Below, piece by piece: positions 15,275 to 29,041 of a stretch of DNA of 64,000 nt. Position 1 is the first letter of the stretch, and each line of letters opens with the position of its first letter. Below the pieces are notes generated by a model. The model was not told the DNA's origin. It made no database searches and saw nothing but the letters and a program-made list of their open reading frames with translations. The stretch spans positions 160,227 through 224,226 of the forward strand of contig KB300307.1 of NCBI GenBank assembly GCA_000328365.1, read 5' to 3'. The position numbers and the translations under genes are program-made. Origin of the DNA: Capitella teleta (Eukaryota > Annelida > Polychaeta > Capitellidae).

Positions 15275-18200
15275 ATGGTTTCTGAAGCCACGTATCGGAA
15301 AGCCGTGAAGATTTTCTTTCTGTGTATTATATGGTACACAGTCAGTTCCATCAACAATGTAGTGACTAAATTAATCCTCAACGACTTCCCGTACCCGATG
15401 ACAGTGACGATGGTGCACCTGGTGTCGACGACACTCTACTCGATGCCTGTGATGATCATTTGGGACATTCCGTCGTCTGCTAGAGTTCCCCTTCGGCTGT
15501 GGTTCAAACTCATTCTTCCCCTCGCATTGGGAAAAGTCTTCGCTTCAGTCTCGTCTCACGTCAGTATATGGAAAGTCCCCGTGTCGTATGCTCACACAGG
15601 TAATACTCACTCTTCATATTCACTTTGGTTCACTGTTTAATACCTGATTCAATCATTCAATCACTGAGTCAGTGACCAGTCTTGACTTGAGACTCAGTGA
15701 CTCAGTGATTGACTGAGATCCTGATCAGTTACCTGACACCTGTCTCTTTGAGTTAGAGTAGCTGAGTAGATGGTCTGTCCAACTCTATTGCGCCTTTCTC
15801 GGTTGTTTTACAAGCTTAACTAGATAATTATTTTGTCAATCTTTAAATTAATTAATTAGATATCACATCCTCAGATCCTGGATGTGTGTTATCAGGTGAT
15901 TGGTTCAATAGGCCCTGGACCCCAGTTAGAAATATTATCATTAGTATGAAATGGTTTCTAAGAATAATTTTGAATGATTTAGTTAATTTGAAGTGTGAGT
16001 TAATGTGTACAATACGCACAATGGTTGATCAGATGCCAACTAAACAAGTTCTGAAGAAGATTTTTGTGAGTAGTCCAACTTGACAACAAGAAAAATTAGG
16101 TTTTCATGTGTGAGCTTAGAGCTTAAGTGGTTCTTGTGAAGGAAAGGTTTTATTTTGGTGGAATTTCTTTCTCTTGTTTGAGTTTTTTAACCATGAAATA
16201 TGTGCGAGACAATCAAAAACATTTACTGTGCTGAATGAAGCAGACATCATTTGAACTTAACATCGGAGACCGGCGGAATGGCCTTTCGGGCGACGGCACT
16301 CAGGAAAGTAACCAAAAGGCTTTTATTATTTGTATGAAATGGTTTCCATATAAGAAGAAGAGATTAGATCAGAAGAAGATTAGAAGAAGATTAGAACCAC
16401 ATCTCTCTTCGAATATAATTTAAATTCTATGAAACGATTCAATGAGCTGAAACCTGGAAATTTGAACTGGTACAAAATAATGTTGTGTTGTACAATTACG
16501 AAGGAACTGCTATACTAAGTAAATCAATTGATCGCCTTGAAATAGAATTCAATATTTGAATTCAGAATTCATTATATGTAAAAATTCTAAATATACTCTT
16601 TACATGTATGGTACAATGTGTGCTAAGCATATATATAATTTAGAGTCAACATCATTCTTGCTCGGGAAGCACCTGTGTTAATGCGGTTATTTATATACTT
16701 CCTATTTTTATTATCCTACAAATTGGCAACTCATTGCGAGGACTAGCCGTAAACAATCTGATTAATGGTCTCATCCTCTAAACAGATCCCCTTAGAGGTC
16801 ATTGAAATGAGTTCAAAGTTCACATTTTCTGAGTTAGTGGTTCATTGATGAGGAAGTGATTGCGTCCGTTTGCACTGAGTCAGGTGTCATGAGTGCAGTA
16901 CTCTTGAATTCTTCTTTGCTGTGACATGCCGTCAAACACTCTTTTCTCATCTTCATATTTTTTTTTTCTCTCTTTGCAGTAAAAGCCACCATGCCACTGT
17001 TCACAGTTATTCTTTCTTGGTTAATTATAGGAGAAAAAATCACTTTTAAGGTGAGTTCAACGTCTTCTTGTCACTGGTCATAAATCTGTCAGAATGAAAT
17101 CACAATTCAAAGGCAACATTTGAGAGATGCTTTCTCATGTTTTGTTTAAATTTTAAGAGGAAAAGTAGAACATTTGCATTTGATTACTGAGAATCAAAAT
17201 CTTCCAGATGAAGAAATTAATTCTCTGTGGCGTTACTAGTTTTATTTGCCCGTTTAACGCGTTTTCTATCGTGATGTGAGAAGGATTTTCTTCTCTTTCA
17301 GTTGAACGCTTGACGTTGTTGTGAATGGATTTCGTTTTAATTGCTAAACAGCTGTTTGAAAAAATATGCCATATTCATGCTATTGATCATTCTCGTGCAC
17401 TTTGAAGGGACATCGGCATTCCCTTGCTGTGGTGATAAGCTTTGAAATTTCAGTCTTTCGTTTAGTCTATTTGCCAGATGCCTCTGTTGTACATATCATT
17501 CAAACTGTTTGCTCTCAATTAATGCCCATTCAATTAACATATATGCCATTTAGAGTTTGAATGGAATTTTTTGAGCTCTTGAATTCTGTATGTTTATTGA
17601 TCAAACAGGGCAAAGTTGTCTTATTTTTATAGCTCTGTTAAAACAGAATCTCCCTCACTTCAGCATCCAAATTATTCAATAATTTCAAACCAAAAACAGT
17701 GTTCATAAAATTGGATCAGTTATGGAGCAACAACATGTGATCTATTATTATATACCTTAGTTTAATATGTTACATCATATACATATTCACATAATGATCT
17801 CTTCTGTATGAAAATACAGTGTTTAGCTGGCAGCGAGTTAGAATAGCCCATGGATTGCAGCGCTGCATGCTAATTTCAATTGATTTGTGAAATCATGTTC
17901 CTAATTAAACCGCACAATTAAGCCGACGCACAGAGGCAGCTGGTGCTGTGTACCACAGGAGTCAGCTGACTGACGTGGGCGTCACGCCTCAATGAAATGA
18001 CGTCAGACCCTGGGAGAGGAGGGGGGTGGGTTGGAAAGGGGTGTTGAGTACGAAGATGCGGCTGCTGTGAGCCGTGTTAAGGCAATAAGCGAATTTTGAT
18101 AATTGATTTGTTGCCCATCGATTTTTCTGTATTGAGGTTAATTTTAATGCTTTTTAGCTCCTTGATTATGCAATAAAAATCATGTTCACTTGTTTATATA

Positions 18201-19596
18201 TCTGCTCATCTCTCGCATAAAATCTTATTAATTGCCACCAAAGTGTTACTAATTAGCATTGAACGTGTGGGATGTCTAATTAATGGGTCTGCCGATAGCT
18301 GCTCTAATTAACAGTCGCCAGACAGAATGAAATTATTGATTTATCATATAATCTGATAACTCATACCTCATTTTGTACAAAGAATATTCAGAATTTATTG
18401 CCATTGTTTTAAGACGTCTTAAAATTTACCAGCACTGGACATTTGACCACATGGATGCAAATGCTCTTGCCGCACAAATTGATATTTCCAGTGATTATTT
18501 GATTTATATCTGCGTACTTCCTCTGAATTTTGCCGGTTTATTTCAGATTTTCATGTCACTGGTGCCGATTGTTGGTGGTGTTGCCATAGCAACAGTCACA
18601 GAATTGTCTTTCAACATCATAGGTCTTGTGAGTGCCCTCTCTGCTACACTGGGCTTTGCTCTTCAAAATATCCTCTCGAAAAAGGTATTTATTTGTTGAG
18701 ATTTCTGTGATTCTATTTTGGGGACCTTAACCAAAGAATTGATTTGTGATTAATGGGCAGCGCTGATATCACTTCAGTGGATATTGCGCTATGCATAAAT
18801 GATTTATTATTATAATTTTGTGCGTTTGGTTTCAGTGTTTGAGGGAAACCGGAATTCACCACCTGCGCTTGCTGTATGTGTTAGCCATGATGGCCGCCCT
18901 GTGCATGCTCCCCATCTGGGCTTTCAGGGACCTCCGCATGCTGCTTGTGGACTCAACAGTGGTGAGCTGACGTCGATCGCTCTCCCGCGTCGTGCTCTCA
19001 TGTCTTTCTTCAGTTCCAGACGATCCACGCCCCAAAACTCACCGCTCTGCTCTTCATCGAGAGTCTGTGTGGCTTCCTTCAAAACTTGGTCGCCTTCACG
19101 GTGATCGCCTTGGTTACGCCGCTTAGCTACGCCGTTGCCAATGCGTCCAAGAGAATCTCCATCATTACAGTTTCTCTCATTTTCCTACGAAATCCCGTTT
19201 CTCCGATGAACGTCTTCGGTATGTCGTTGGCGGTTGTCGGTGTTCTGGCGTATAATAAGGTGCTCCATTGTCTCCTGTTGCACAGCAAGTGTTTTCTAAC
19301 GCTTTCACTTGCAGACCAAACTGGACCAACGAAGGGCCATGGACAGCCTACCAACGACCGTGAAAGCCGCTTCACAGTTCACCAATGGACACATCTCGAA
19401 TAAATCCAATGGCATCTCCCTGCACAATAACCCTAATTCTCCCTTCATGAAGAACCACGTGTTTTTTGGTGACGAGCAATCGTACCCCAACGGAAGCCAC
19501 GTGGCGCACCCAATGACCCCTCCAGCCCAACACACCAATGTCAGCAGGACTAAATACGAAGACCGCGAGGGAAATACGATCTGGGTGAACGTCTGA
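15275..19596 (+). CDS. SLC35E1: Solute carrier family 35 member E1 (nucleotide-sugar/triose-phosphate translocator family)
   Basis: Six exons: 15275-15599, 16980-17050, 18547-18684, 18836-18961, 19014-19259 and 19315-19596. All are GT-AG with closing phases, giving 395 residues. The protein is a multi-span Golgi/ER-type transporter of the SLC35/TPT family; the substrate of SLC35E1 is not established to my knowledge. Matches to remembered human SLC35E1 run throughout: [29 protein letters not shown]-like [36 protein letters not shown] and [18 protein letters not shown]. About ten hydrophobic segments precede a polar C-terminal tail from about residue 303 ending GNTIWVNV. Introns 1 and 2 are each over 1 kb. 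Possible poly(A) signal AATAAA at 20481-20486. Confidence 0.95.
15657..15712. repeat. 15-bp perfect inverted repeat with AP-1/MARE-like sites
   Basis: TCAATCACTGAGTCA (15657-15671) and its exact reverse complement (15698-15712) flank a 26-base spacer, 58 bp into intron 1 of SLC35E1. Each arm contains TGAGTCA/TGACTCA, the AP-1 core. Confidence 0.85.
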
Positions 19597-22500
19597 TCGT
19601 CGTGCTCTCTTCCTCCTCTGCAAATTTTATCAGCTGTGATCGAGTTATTTTTCTTGTGCGAATGAAATGGAACCGAGTGAATGTGTGATTAGATATGAGA
19701 TTATCGTTCAATTCACTTTGTGCCTCTGTTACATAACTTCGGGTAAATATCTTTTAGTTAGGATAAATTTTTTTGTTTTCTGCCCCAAATGTACATTGGT
19801 TGAAATTTTAATATATTTATTCCGGTCTCCTTAGTCAGTCCCATCCATGAAGCGGCTCAATCTCATGACGTGAATGTTATTAAATGTCCTCTTTGGAGGT
19901 CGGTCGCCCTCGAATGACCCCAGTGCTTCTGCGACATTCCGTAGGTCGTTCAACCGTCTGTGGCTTCGAAGAAGGGCAGATAATTTAACGTAGATGTAAT
20001 CGTTATATTACGCGTATCATAATGGCAGGATCTTCATCATAATTTTGTTTTTTGGAAAACAAATCTCATTTTCTGAAATATCTCATTTTGATCTCATTTC
20101 ATTTGCATCATTTTAACCATCGATTATATATTTATTAAATTTATGTTTGATTGTTTTAGGAATATGTTATTATATATTATTACATATGCTTATCCCATTA
20201 TTTCTGTTTCATTGTATACTCATTGTTGATTGGTTAGTCATTTTACTCATTTCAATCATAGCGAAAGTGGCGAGGTTTAAGAAAGCACACGATGTGCCCA
20301 TTCATTCAAATTGTATGCTCTTGTTAATGCTTCAGTTTAAACATAATCCACTTCATTTTGAGTTCCTTGGAAATCAAAGTTTAGAGGGATTTGACCTTGA
20401 TGTGACCCTTTTCATCTAATTAGGCCAATTTTGGGTCGTTAACCATGGTTGAGGCATAATTTTGTTCTAACACCAACAAAAATAAACCAGTCGTGCATTT
20501 AGCCGTTTAAGCAGTGAATTAGTCATCTTCGTAGGACTTGCCATGTTCTTCAATGCAATTTCAAGGAGGTGGTTGATGATTTTCAAGTTCACTGTTCATT
20601 CAACAACAAATTCCATTGTGTTTTCATTTGATCTTTCAATTATCTTCATTATCAGCTATTTCTTTGGTCTTTATTTGTTGATGAAAAATGTTTTATTGAA
20701 ATTATGAGGGATATTTCTGTTCTGATGGCTCCTTTGGAGGAATAATAAATGCTATCATTCACTTCTTCCTGCTCCTCTCTCCTCATCATATTTGATTACA
20801 CTGATTATTCACTTAAGAAAATTCTTTTATTGATATGTATGCATGCAGACATTTATATTGGCCATTTTTTATTACTTCCATTTATAATCACGAAATCAGC
20901 CATATTTTAGAAAATTAATTAGAAGTCAGGTGGATTTTTTTTTTCATCGCTCTTAAGAAATGCAGCGAACGCTTAAGACGTGTGGTACATGCATTGTAGA
21001 CGTTCCTGTTCAGTGGTGTGTGCAATGGTGTGCAGTGGTTTGCATAATGGTGTGCACCATACAAAGAACTCATCCAAGTACACAACACTAAAAAATTCCA
21101 TTAATTAAATTAATATTAATAAATTATTATTAAATTAATATTAAAAAATTCTGCAGAACAGACTTCGGGGGAATCATAACGCATCTCATTGATTCATTGA
21201 TGGGTAATTACCCAAAAAAAATAGGTGATTACATTCACTATAATTGCATTTTGAATTTAAAAGATCATAACGGTCTGGTTGCACACAGCGGCCAGAGCCA
21301 CAGATCAACAGAATCATAACGTTGTTCTTGCTTGCGTAACAGGCGTCACGTTTGTTGACAAAACGCAAATAACAACACGACGCAACGATGTTTGGTAATT
21401 AAGCAGAGTCATGAGCCCCAGTACTTTCATCATCATGTGTACTGAATTAAATTAATCAGACAGTTGCCAGACGCAATTATCACATCTGAACGGCCGCCAT
21501 CATAACCGCTCTATGATCAGGACGCGCAAATAAAAGAAATTCCTGGGGGATGCAGGACCTCCGCCCACCTTTACATCACACAACAAGACCCCTCTTGAAT
21601 TATTCCATCTAATTGAATTATTTGATTAGATTCATCAGACAAGACGCGCCGTGTAATTAATAATGAAAGGAGACACGTCTGGGGTAGAATCAAATAATTA
21701 CGTTTATGGCGAGAAAGATATGCTGGCTATCTTTGTAATAAGATAATTAACCTAATTAACAATGGCAGCACGCGTGACACAACCGGATTCTTCCCGGTGA
21801 CAGGTCCTCAGATTTCTCACGATATGTCGCTAAAACGAATAACAAACGCAGAGGTGCTGAGAAAGAAATTGGCGCCAAACTTCTAAAACGAAGCTGAGTC
21901 GGGAGAGGGTGCGCCGAAAAAGCGCAGTTATTTCGATTGTTTTCGGAATTAATTCCAGCATTATATGAGCAAACTCATTCAAGGTAGATTCTTCTCAAAT
22001 GTCAATATTTTGAGAGTGGGTTTAAAGACTGCGCTAGCCAAGTTAATAGGAGACATTTGACCGTGTATTTGTGCAACTTTAGACGCCAAGCGCGCCGCTT
22101 AGTCTAGACCCGTCACGTGGGGCGCGGCGTTCAGCCAATCAGCGGCGAGCAGCGGCCCAATGGCTTCGAACGAGAAGCGAGCGATTCTAATCAGATTTCT
22201 CGCGGCGCAGCAAGCGATGGAAGCCGCTCCTACTCAGTCGGCCTTCTGCTGTAAACACTGCACCCGATCCACCCAAGGATTATAGATATTCAGGCTGCAA
22301 CCCCCAAGTCCCTCAACGGTGGCTCTGAATGAAGTTGACCCCGCGTACGATGAACCTTTGACCTTTGACCTGGAGCAGTGAAAGCAGTGTCTTCTTGTGT
22401 TGTGATCTGCATTCAGTGAATCAGAGAAGCAAGCAGTGTGTCGACGCTACGCACCTAAGCAAGGATACCTTCTACTCGCGCTGTAAGCTCCTACCGCAGC

Positions 22501-22864
22501 GGAGCTAACATTGCTTCATGCTTGTGTACTGAGCTCGGATACCGCTCTGAAGAAACAACACAGCTCTCGAGAAAGAAGTCGGCGATCGGTGCTGCATTCA
22601 GTCCATTGCCGTGTGATCTCCGCTTGTGTTTTGTGGACGACGTTCGTTTGTAACTTTTGTGTGCATTCATGTTTACCTGAGCACGGAGGAGTGATTCGTG
22701 TGCACTGCCGTTGGTGCAGTGCAGAGCGAAGTGATTGTGCAGGGCTTGTTTTCCTCCCCAGGCGCCGATCAGCGCTCAACTTGTTCAACGTGGAGTGGTG
22801 TTGCGAGGACGGCACGTTCACCGAGTTGGATGAAGAAGACCAGGAGAAGGATTTCCCATGCTTT
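19597..22864. other. SLC35E1 3' flank and SMAD6-type 5' region; no further gene
   Basis: The first about 1 kb is the likely 3' UTR and flank of SLC35E1. AT-rich intergenic DNA follows, including three ATCATAACG motifs at 21173, 21264 and 21313. From about 22080 the sequence turns GC- and CpG-rich, consistent with the promoter and 5' leader of the downstream Smad gene. In the leader, the frame upstream of the proposed Smad start is open from 22511. Confidence 0.55.
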
Positions 22865-25800
22865 ATGTTTCGCCCGAAGCGGAGCAGTCTGGTGAAACGT
22901 CTCTGGAAACACCGCGTCCGCCCTCAGCACCATGAAGCCGGGAGTGAGGTTGAAAGCGCCGAGGAGCTGGAACTCAAGTCGGCCGGGCAGTCGCTGCTGA
23001 AGAGGTTGAAGGAGGCGGATCTGGAAGCGCTGCTGGCGGCCGTCGAGACCCGCGGGGCCGAGAGCACTCCTTGTGTGTGGCTGTCTCGCGCCGTCTTGCA
23101 GCTGGGAAAACGCAAGGCTATGCCCCATACGCTAAGCTGCCAACTGTGGCGCTGGAGTGACCTTGACACCAACTGTGAAGTCATGAGACACCTTCCGTGT
23201 AAAAGTGGAGAAGTCGACGCGAATAGTGTTTGTTGTAATCCGTTTCACTGGAGCCGTGTGCTGCCCCCAGGTACGCCCCCCAGGGCATCGTAATATCCAC
23301 TGTTGATTTGCGCAGGCTGTGGGGAGGGGGGGGGTGGGTTACGTAATGATATCTCATCATTCAGCGATTGAATGCGCGCGAAGCTTGATTTCATGGCAAT
23401 AGGTGCAAAGATGACTGATCGAGTGCGTTGTGACAATTAATCATATTATTATGGCGCAATGCGTCATCATTACGACGACTGTCACCCAATCAACGACACT
23501 GGATTGTCTTGTGTAGCAAAGTAGGCTAAATTATAGCGCTGTGTGTTCAGCAGATTGAAATCGCGGAAATGCCCAATTGTAGTCAGGTGGTCATGCTTTA
23601 TTACGTAATATTACAGTGCTATTGAGCATTCAACAGCGAAGCCAGAACTCACTCATTGCGCTGTCAACATCATGTAATTTCAATGCGTCGAAACCTCAGC
23701 GAGTTATAATATTCATGATTTCATGCCGAAGGAATGTTTGCACCAAACTTGAGTTCAGGCGATGAGCAATAAAAGCTGAAAATGGGCCAAAACCGCCCGT
23801 GGCCCATTTCTGTGTGGCTGTCCGCTGGTCAAGATTGGGCGACGGTCACGCCTGGCGACATCTAAGAGACTGGTCGCCGTTAGCGCATCTGAAAATAATA
23901 TACTTTTGGCGAAATGGGTTTGGTCTCCCCGCAGACTGGCTTCGCTGGTCTTATCGAGAGTGGCATCTGTTTTATCTGATGCCTCGCTTCACTGAATGCG
24001 AAAACTGAAAAAAAAAAAAAGAAGAAAAAAAAAAAAACCGACTCCAGTCGCGAATAATCTGCATCTCTCTCTGTCTCTCTGAACAACACCCTCATTGATG
24101 CTAAATGCTGACACCCGTATATATGCTGCATGTACAATTGCGCATTGACCGCGAGGCTGGCTTCATTAGTTATTCATGCTATACGACGCCTGGATGTGAC
24201 GTCACGCGATGATGTAATCTGTTGAATTCAGTCTGAAACATGCTGTGTTTGCAGATGTCCTGTCGCCAGAAATGAAGTCGCTGCCTCTACTGCCTGGCCA
24301 CCTGCAAGGCGACAAACACGCCCTCTCCGCTGAACTAGGTGCGTACCTCCCCCCCCCCCCCCCGCCCCAATTATCTGAACGGATCGAAGCGGCGATCATA
24401 CGAGTGCTTTGATCTGGCGATAATCCTGCGCCCTGATCCGTGCCTCCATTGACGCCCTCTGCTCTCTAATTAGTCGGCCGTTAATTGATTTGCTAATTAC
24501 TCTGCTTCTTTTTGCAGATGCTTTGCGGTGTTCCGGCCAACTGCAGTCATCGGCTGACACCGCAGCAACCGACACCGGAAGCAGCTCGCATCCCCGGTTG
24601 CTAGGTACGTTGCTATGACAACCCTTATGTAACATCTTACCTGCTGAGGTGCGGTGCGCTTCCGCGTAATGCCGAGATGGCGACGAAAACAAATCGTGCG
24701 TTTAACAGAAGACGATCAGGCATCGCGGATGAGGAAGAAGCGGCGCGGCGACTTCGAATGCAAACAGCGCTGACATGTTTGCTGTGATGACACGCTGTCC
24801 GCCATGCTGACTGAAGTTTCGCTTAATTCATCGATCGCTATTCCACCTCCTCCTTCCACCCCTTCCACCTCCTCTTTCCACCTCCACTGTGGCTCACTGT
24901 GGCATTCACATCTGCACAGGATCCATCAGTGTGGTAGCACAGACGTTAAGGCTTGTTGTGATTGTTGGGCAAAACTTTAGCTTTTGCTAATGAAAGCCTC
25001 TTCGGCTGCTCTGGCAGGGAGCAAGGCGCCAGCTGTTCCCCCATTCAGCATTCCCTCCTCTTATTACGCAACATCTTACGTCGCCCGCCACCGTCACTCC
25101 GCTTGCACTCGGATGACCATTCATCCGCTGAACAACCGAAATTTTGGATGAAGTTTTTAATTTGAATTGGAAGCTTGTTGAGTGAACGGTTGAAATTTCG
25201 TGCGTACAGTGGCATCGTGTTATTTGGTTTGCACTGTACAGGAGATGCGGGATCTTTTATGTTTCTGTTGCTTTTCGTGTCTCATGCGAAATGTCTGCGT
25301 CGTAAATTGCGTCTTTAACGCGGAGACATCAAGAAGCGATTTCGCAACACAGCGGCGCGACTGTCGATTTCACTTAGCGTCAAATGACTCCAGTCAAAAC
25401 AGCAAATGTTTAAGTGGCGATTTTGTTCTTTATGAATACTATGTCAATCTATGTGCGCTCTACTTCAGCGTTGTTATGTAACTGTAATGTGTACAAATTG
25501 CGGCGGTTGGAATTGAACCCATTTGCATCTCTCGGCTCGTGACCTTGACCGGTGAGGTTGCTGTTCTGGTGTTATGTCAACTTCACTCGTCGCGGGCCGA
25601 CTGTACGCGGAGCACCTTGGGCCGCGATGAGAGATCGAGTTGCTTGATCTGCGGTGCAGCGACCCCTGGCGGCTGGCTGCTTCACTCGCAGCATCATTGC
25701 TCATCAAGCATGTTGCTCATTGATTGCGCGAGATCACGTCACGTGTCACAAGGGTCGCCTCCCCCACCTCCTCTTTTCTTGCCGTTGCTGCAGCGTTGCT

Positions 25801-28800
25801 CCTCCGCTGTTATGCAACTGAGCCGGATGGCGCCGTGGCTTTCTGCTCGTGCGGCCTCTGTCTGTCTGCTCCGTATGTGGCGGCGGCGGCGGCGTCGTTT
25901 ATGTATATTGATGTAGCGTCGGCGGATGATGATCTGTGCCGAATATGATTAGCGCCGCCTCGCCGCCATTGTGCCCTGTCGCCGCCTGATGCCCCCCGTG
26001 CCGCCCAGACGACGCCGCCGCCGCCGCAACTGCTTCGCTCTGTGCTGAGCCGCAGCCGCGATCAGCTCGCTCGCTGTTTGCGCATGTTGCATGCTGCAGG
26101 TGATTTCGTCATGCATCTGTTGCTGCTCGTGTGTTTCAATTGCTGCAGCGAATGAGACGATTGCATGTCACGCATGCAGCATTCTGCTCGCTAATCGGAC
26201 GCGGCACTTCTGTAGTTTCACAGGATGCAGTACGCCTCCCTCCCCCTCCTCCTCCTCCTCCTCCCGCAGCCTGGTCTGCCCTGTGCCGTGGCGCCATTCT
26301 TGGCCTTCCTGTTCGCCGTCTGCCTCAGTTGATCGCTCGATCATTGAGCGAATACTTCTGCATTCTGCAGCAGCGACTATTAGCGTAAAGAGCGCTGCTG
26401 CCTGGCGGGTCGTCACCTGGCAAGGCGCCGCCCCGCGGGCGTCAGCGGCATTAGACGTGGCGCCTCCTGGCGGCCATCAACGCTTACGTCGACGGTGGAG
26501 GCCCTGATTGGAAGAGACGTCGCTGCCTCCTCTGTTCACGCACGCAGCGCTTGATGGCCTCCTCCTCTTCTTCCTCCTCCTCTTTCCCTGGCGCATGTCA
26601 TGTCGGCCTCTTTCGCTCGATCGTTCATGGCCTCCTGGCGTTCGTTCACCTTTCGCTGTGTAGCGGAATCTTATTTGCGTCTTATCTCGATGCGAGGTGG
26701 GTCGGTGGGGCCGTAAACGCCTAATTGCGTTGCATGCATCTCGCGTGACAAGCCTTTGTTGTGAATTGACTAACAAACCGCACGCGACGCCTGCTCGTCT
26801 TTTGTTCTGTCGCCAGATGGCGGCAGATGTCGCCGTCTGCTCAGACGCCAGTCGCCACACGTGCTTTTAATTACCGCCCCCCCTCCCCAATCGGAATTAC
26901 CTGAACCTCAGTTGCAAATCAAAGGTATACGTGAATCTAATGCGATGCAGGAATGCGAGGAGAGCTCTGAGCAAACTCCGTTCGTCTTCATCAAACTCCA
27001 TCTCTTCGAAAGTCTTTGCGAGTCAATATTTTCCATATTCGGTTTGCGCCTCATTTGCATATTTGAGTATCTTGATACATCCTGGATGATCATTGATTAG
27101 CATAAACTGCTGCATAATTCATGAGCGCTTAATTGCCGTAATTGGCGCCCGTGTCCTGTTCACCTACGTTCGCTGCTCGCATCGAGGTCGCCTCTCAGAG
27201 TCATTCATTTGATCTGCCGCGTAGATAAGGCGTCGACAGTCGGGCGCCCCGTCGCGAGCTGCTTGGCTGACTGGCGGCGCTGGCGAAGGAGGATTGCGTG
27301 GCTATCGGGGCCCGCCATCTCAGCCGGCAGTGGAGCGTATTAAAAGCACTCGTTCAATGCTTCATGAAAAACGCTGTTCTACTTTATGCCTGTGTTAGAA
27401 TGCCGCGTATACGGCTGACCTCCGCCAGCCTCTCGAAGGCGGCTTCAAACCTGCCTTATCTCGCACTTCCGACTCAAAATCTCTCAGCGATACTCGGCGA
27501 AGCTATATTCGGATCCGATTCGGTGCAATGTTGGTTTTTATTGACTGTCTTGACCTCGTTTCTCCGATTGTAAACAGTACAGCGGTTGTCATGGCGACTA
27601 TTGTCGCTGTTCGTTTGTCGGACAACCGAGCCGCGTGACTAATAATTTGCTGCGTGTCTCTGATGGTCGCTGATTGCTGGCCGCTCGTTGTGGTCCCTGT
27701 GTACGAGGGAGGCACGATGCCCGCGCGATTGAATGCGCTGTGTGTTTAGAGGAACAGCACTTGAAGAAGCAGTGAATAGCGAATGTGAAGAGCATTTAAG
27801 GAATATTGTGAGCAATATGTACAATGGGTAATTCTTAGCGAGGCGGCAGCATTCAGTGTGTCAACAGGCCCCTTGAGCAAACGCGTGTTTCTCTCTGCTC
27901 GAAGGCAGAAACACAATGCTCTGTATGCTCCCGAATACTCTCCAATGTCGCTACATCACTCGATGGTCTCCTATGACCAACCCCGCGATGACCACTCGGT
28001 GCCAGGTCAGCTGACCGCCTCTGTTTTGCTCGGGACGCTGTCCGAACTGACCCCGTGTTGGCGTCGGGGCCTTAATCGCCCCCAGGGCGCCGTGAAAGCA
28101 GCATTAGCGCAGCACCTGGAACTAGCGCTGAATAGTGATGTTGTTGGGTGCGTTGTTGACGCGGTTGCCGGCGGAAGGAGGATGCGGGTGTCGTGGGGAG
28201 ACCGCCTCGCTGTCTCCACTGCATCCTCAACACGCCAAACCATATGATTTTTCTTCCGGATAAATGCGCCGACTGGCTCCGTTGCGAGAGACGCTCGGCG
28301 TTCGTTTTATTGTTGTCTTTGTGTCTTGTTGTTCTGTTCTGTCTTAATGTTGACTTGCTTCCAGATGACGACGGTTCGGGGCAGCGCGTCTGCTGGTGTC
28401 ACGTGGCCTACTGGGAGCACCGCAGTCGTGTCGGGCGCCTGTTCGCCGTCTACGATGCGTCCGTGCACATCTTTCAACACCTACCTCAGGGCGACGGCAT
28501 GTGCCTCGACCTCCTCCAGGCGCCCTCCTCGGAGGACTCCGTTCGCCGCACGCGAGATAAGATCGGTGTCGGTCTCGTGCTCGACATGCAGGACGGCGCC
28601 GTCTGGGCGCACAACCGCTCCGACTTCCCGATTTTCGTCAACTCGCCCACCCTGGACATCCCCGGTTCTCCGGCGCTGATCGTCAAGAAGGTTCCCCCGG
28701 GACACACCATCAAGATCCACGACCGACGTGTCTCCAAGGTGATCGAGAGGCATCGCGATGCGGCGTTCCTAGAAGGGCCGTTTGATCCGTACGCCGTGCG

Positions 28801-28897
28801 GATCAGCTTCGCCAAGGGCTGGGGCCCGCACTACTCTCGCCAGTTCATCACCTCCTGCCCGTGCTGGGTGGAGATCCTGCTCACAGGCAACAGGTGA
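22865..28897 (+). CDS. SMAD6: Inhibitory Smad, SMAD6-like
   Basis: Four exons: 22865-23270, 24255-24338, 24518-24604 and 28365-28897. All are GT-AG with closing phases, giving 369 residues. Inhibitory Smads block BMP/TGF-beta receptor signalling by binding type I receptors and R-Smads. The start [17 protein letters not shown] is the signature I-Smad N terminus, which fixes the ATG. A divergent MH1 ends in [10 protein letters not shown], and the MH2 (about residue 195 to the end) carries [50 protein letters not shown] and [13 protein letters not shown]. No SSxS phosphorylation tail is present. MH2 wording is closer to SMAD6 than SMAD7. The linker has no PPxY motif. Intron 3 is 3.76 kb and GC-rich, and could hide an alternative exon. 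Poly(A) signal AATAAA at 29674-29679. Confidence 0.93.
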
Positions 28898-29027
28898 CCC
28901 TTGCTCGAAGGTCACGGCTGGCGGGTCCATTTCGGAATGTGTGTCGCCTCTCTCAGGGATTGTGCCATAACTGACGCTTTGATATCACGTGATATGCTGA
29001 TCATACAGGGTTCCTATGTGTGATGTC

Positions 29028-29041
29028 GTAACCATGGCAAC
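29028..29041. promoter_or_regulatory. RFX-type X-box-like site
   Basis: GTAACCATGGCAAC fits the RFX half-site pattern GTNRCC-RGYAAC. It lies 131 bp past the Smad stop codon, inside the likely 3' UTR, so a promoter role is uncertain. Confidence 0.4.

Noticed and set aside
22516-22821. Antisense 101-codon frame in the Smad leader
   Set aside because: Shadow of the open sense frame in GC-rich DNA; no splice or family evidence.
26091-26507. 138-codon open frame in Smad intron 3
   Set aside because: GC-rich DNA with few stops; low-complexity P/S/R-rich peptide, no splice pairing and no family resemblance.
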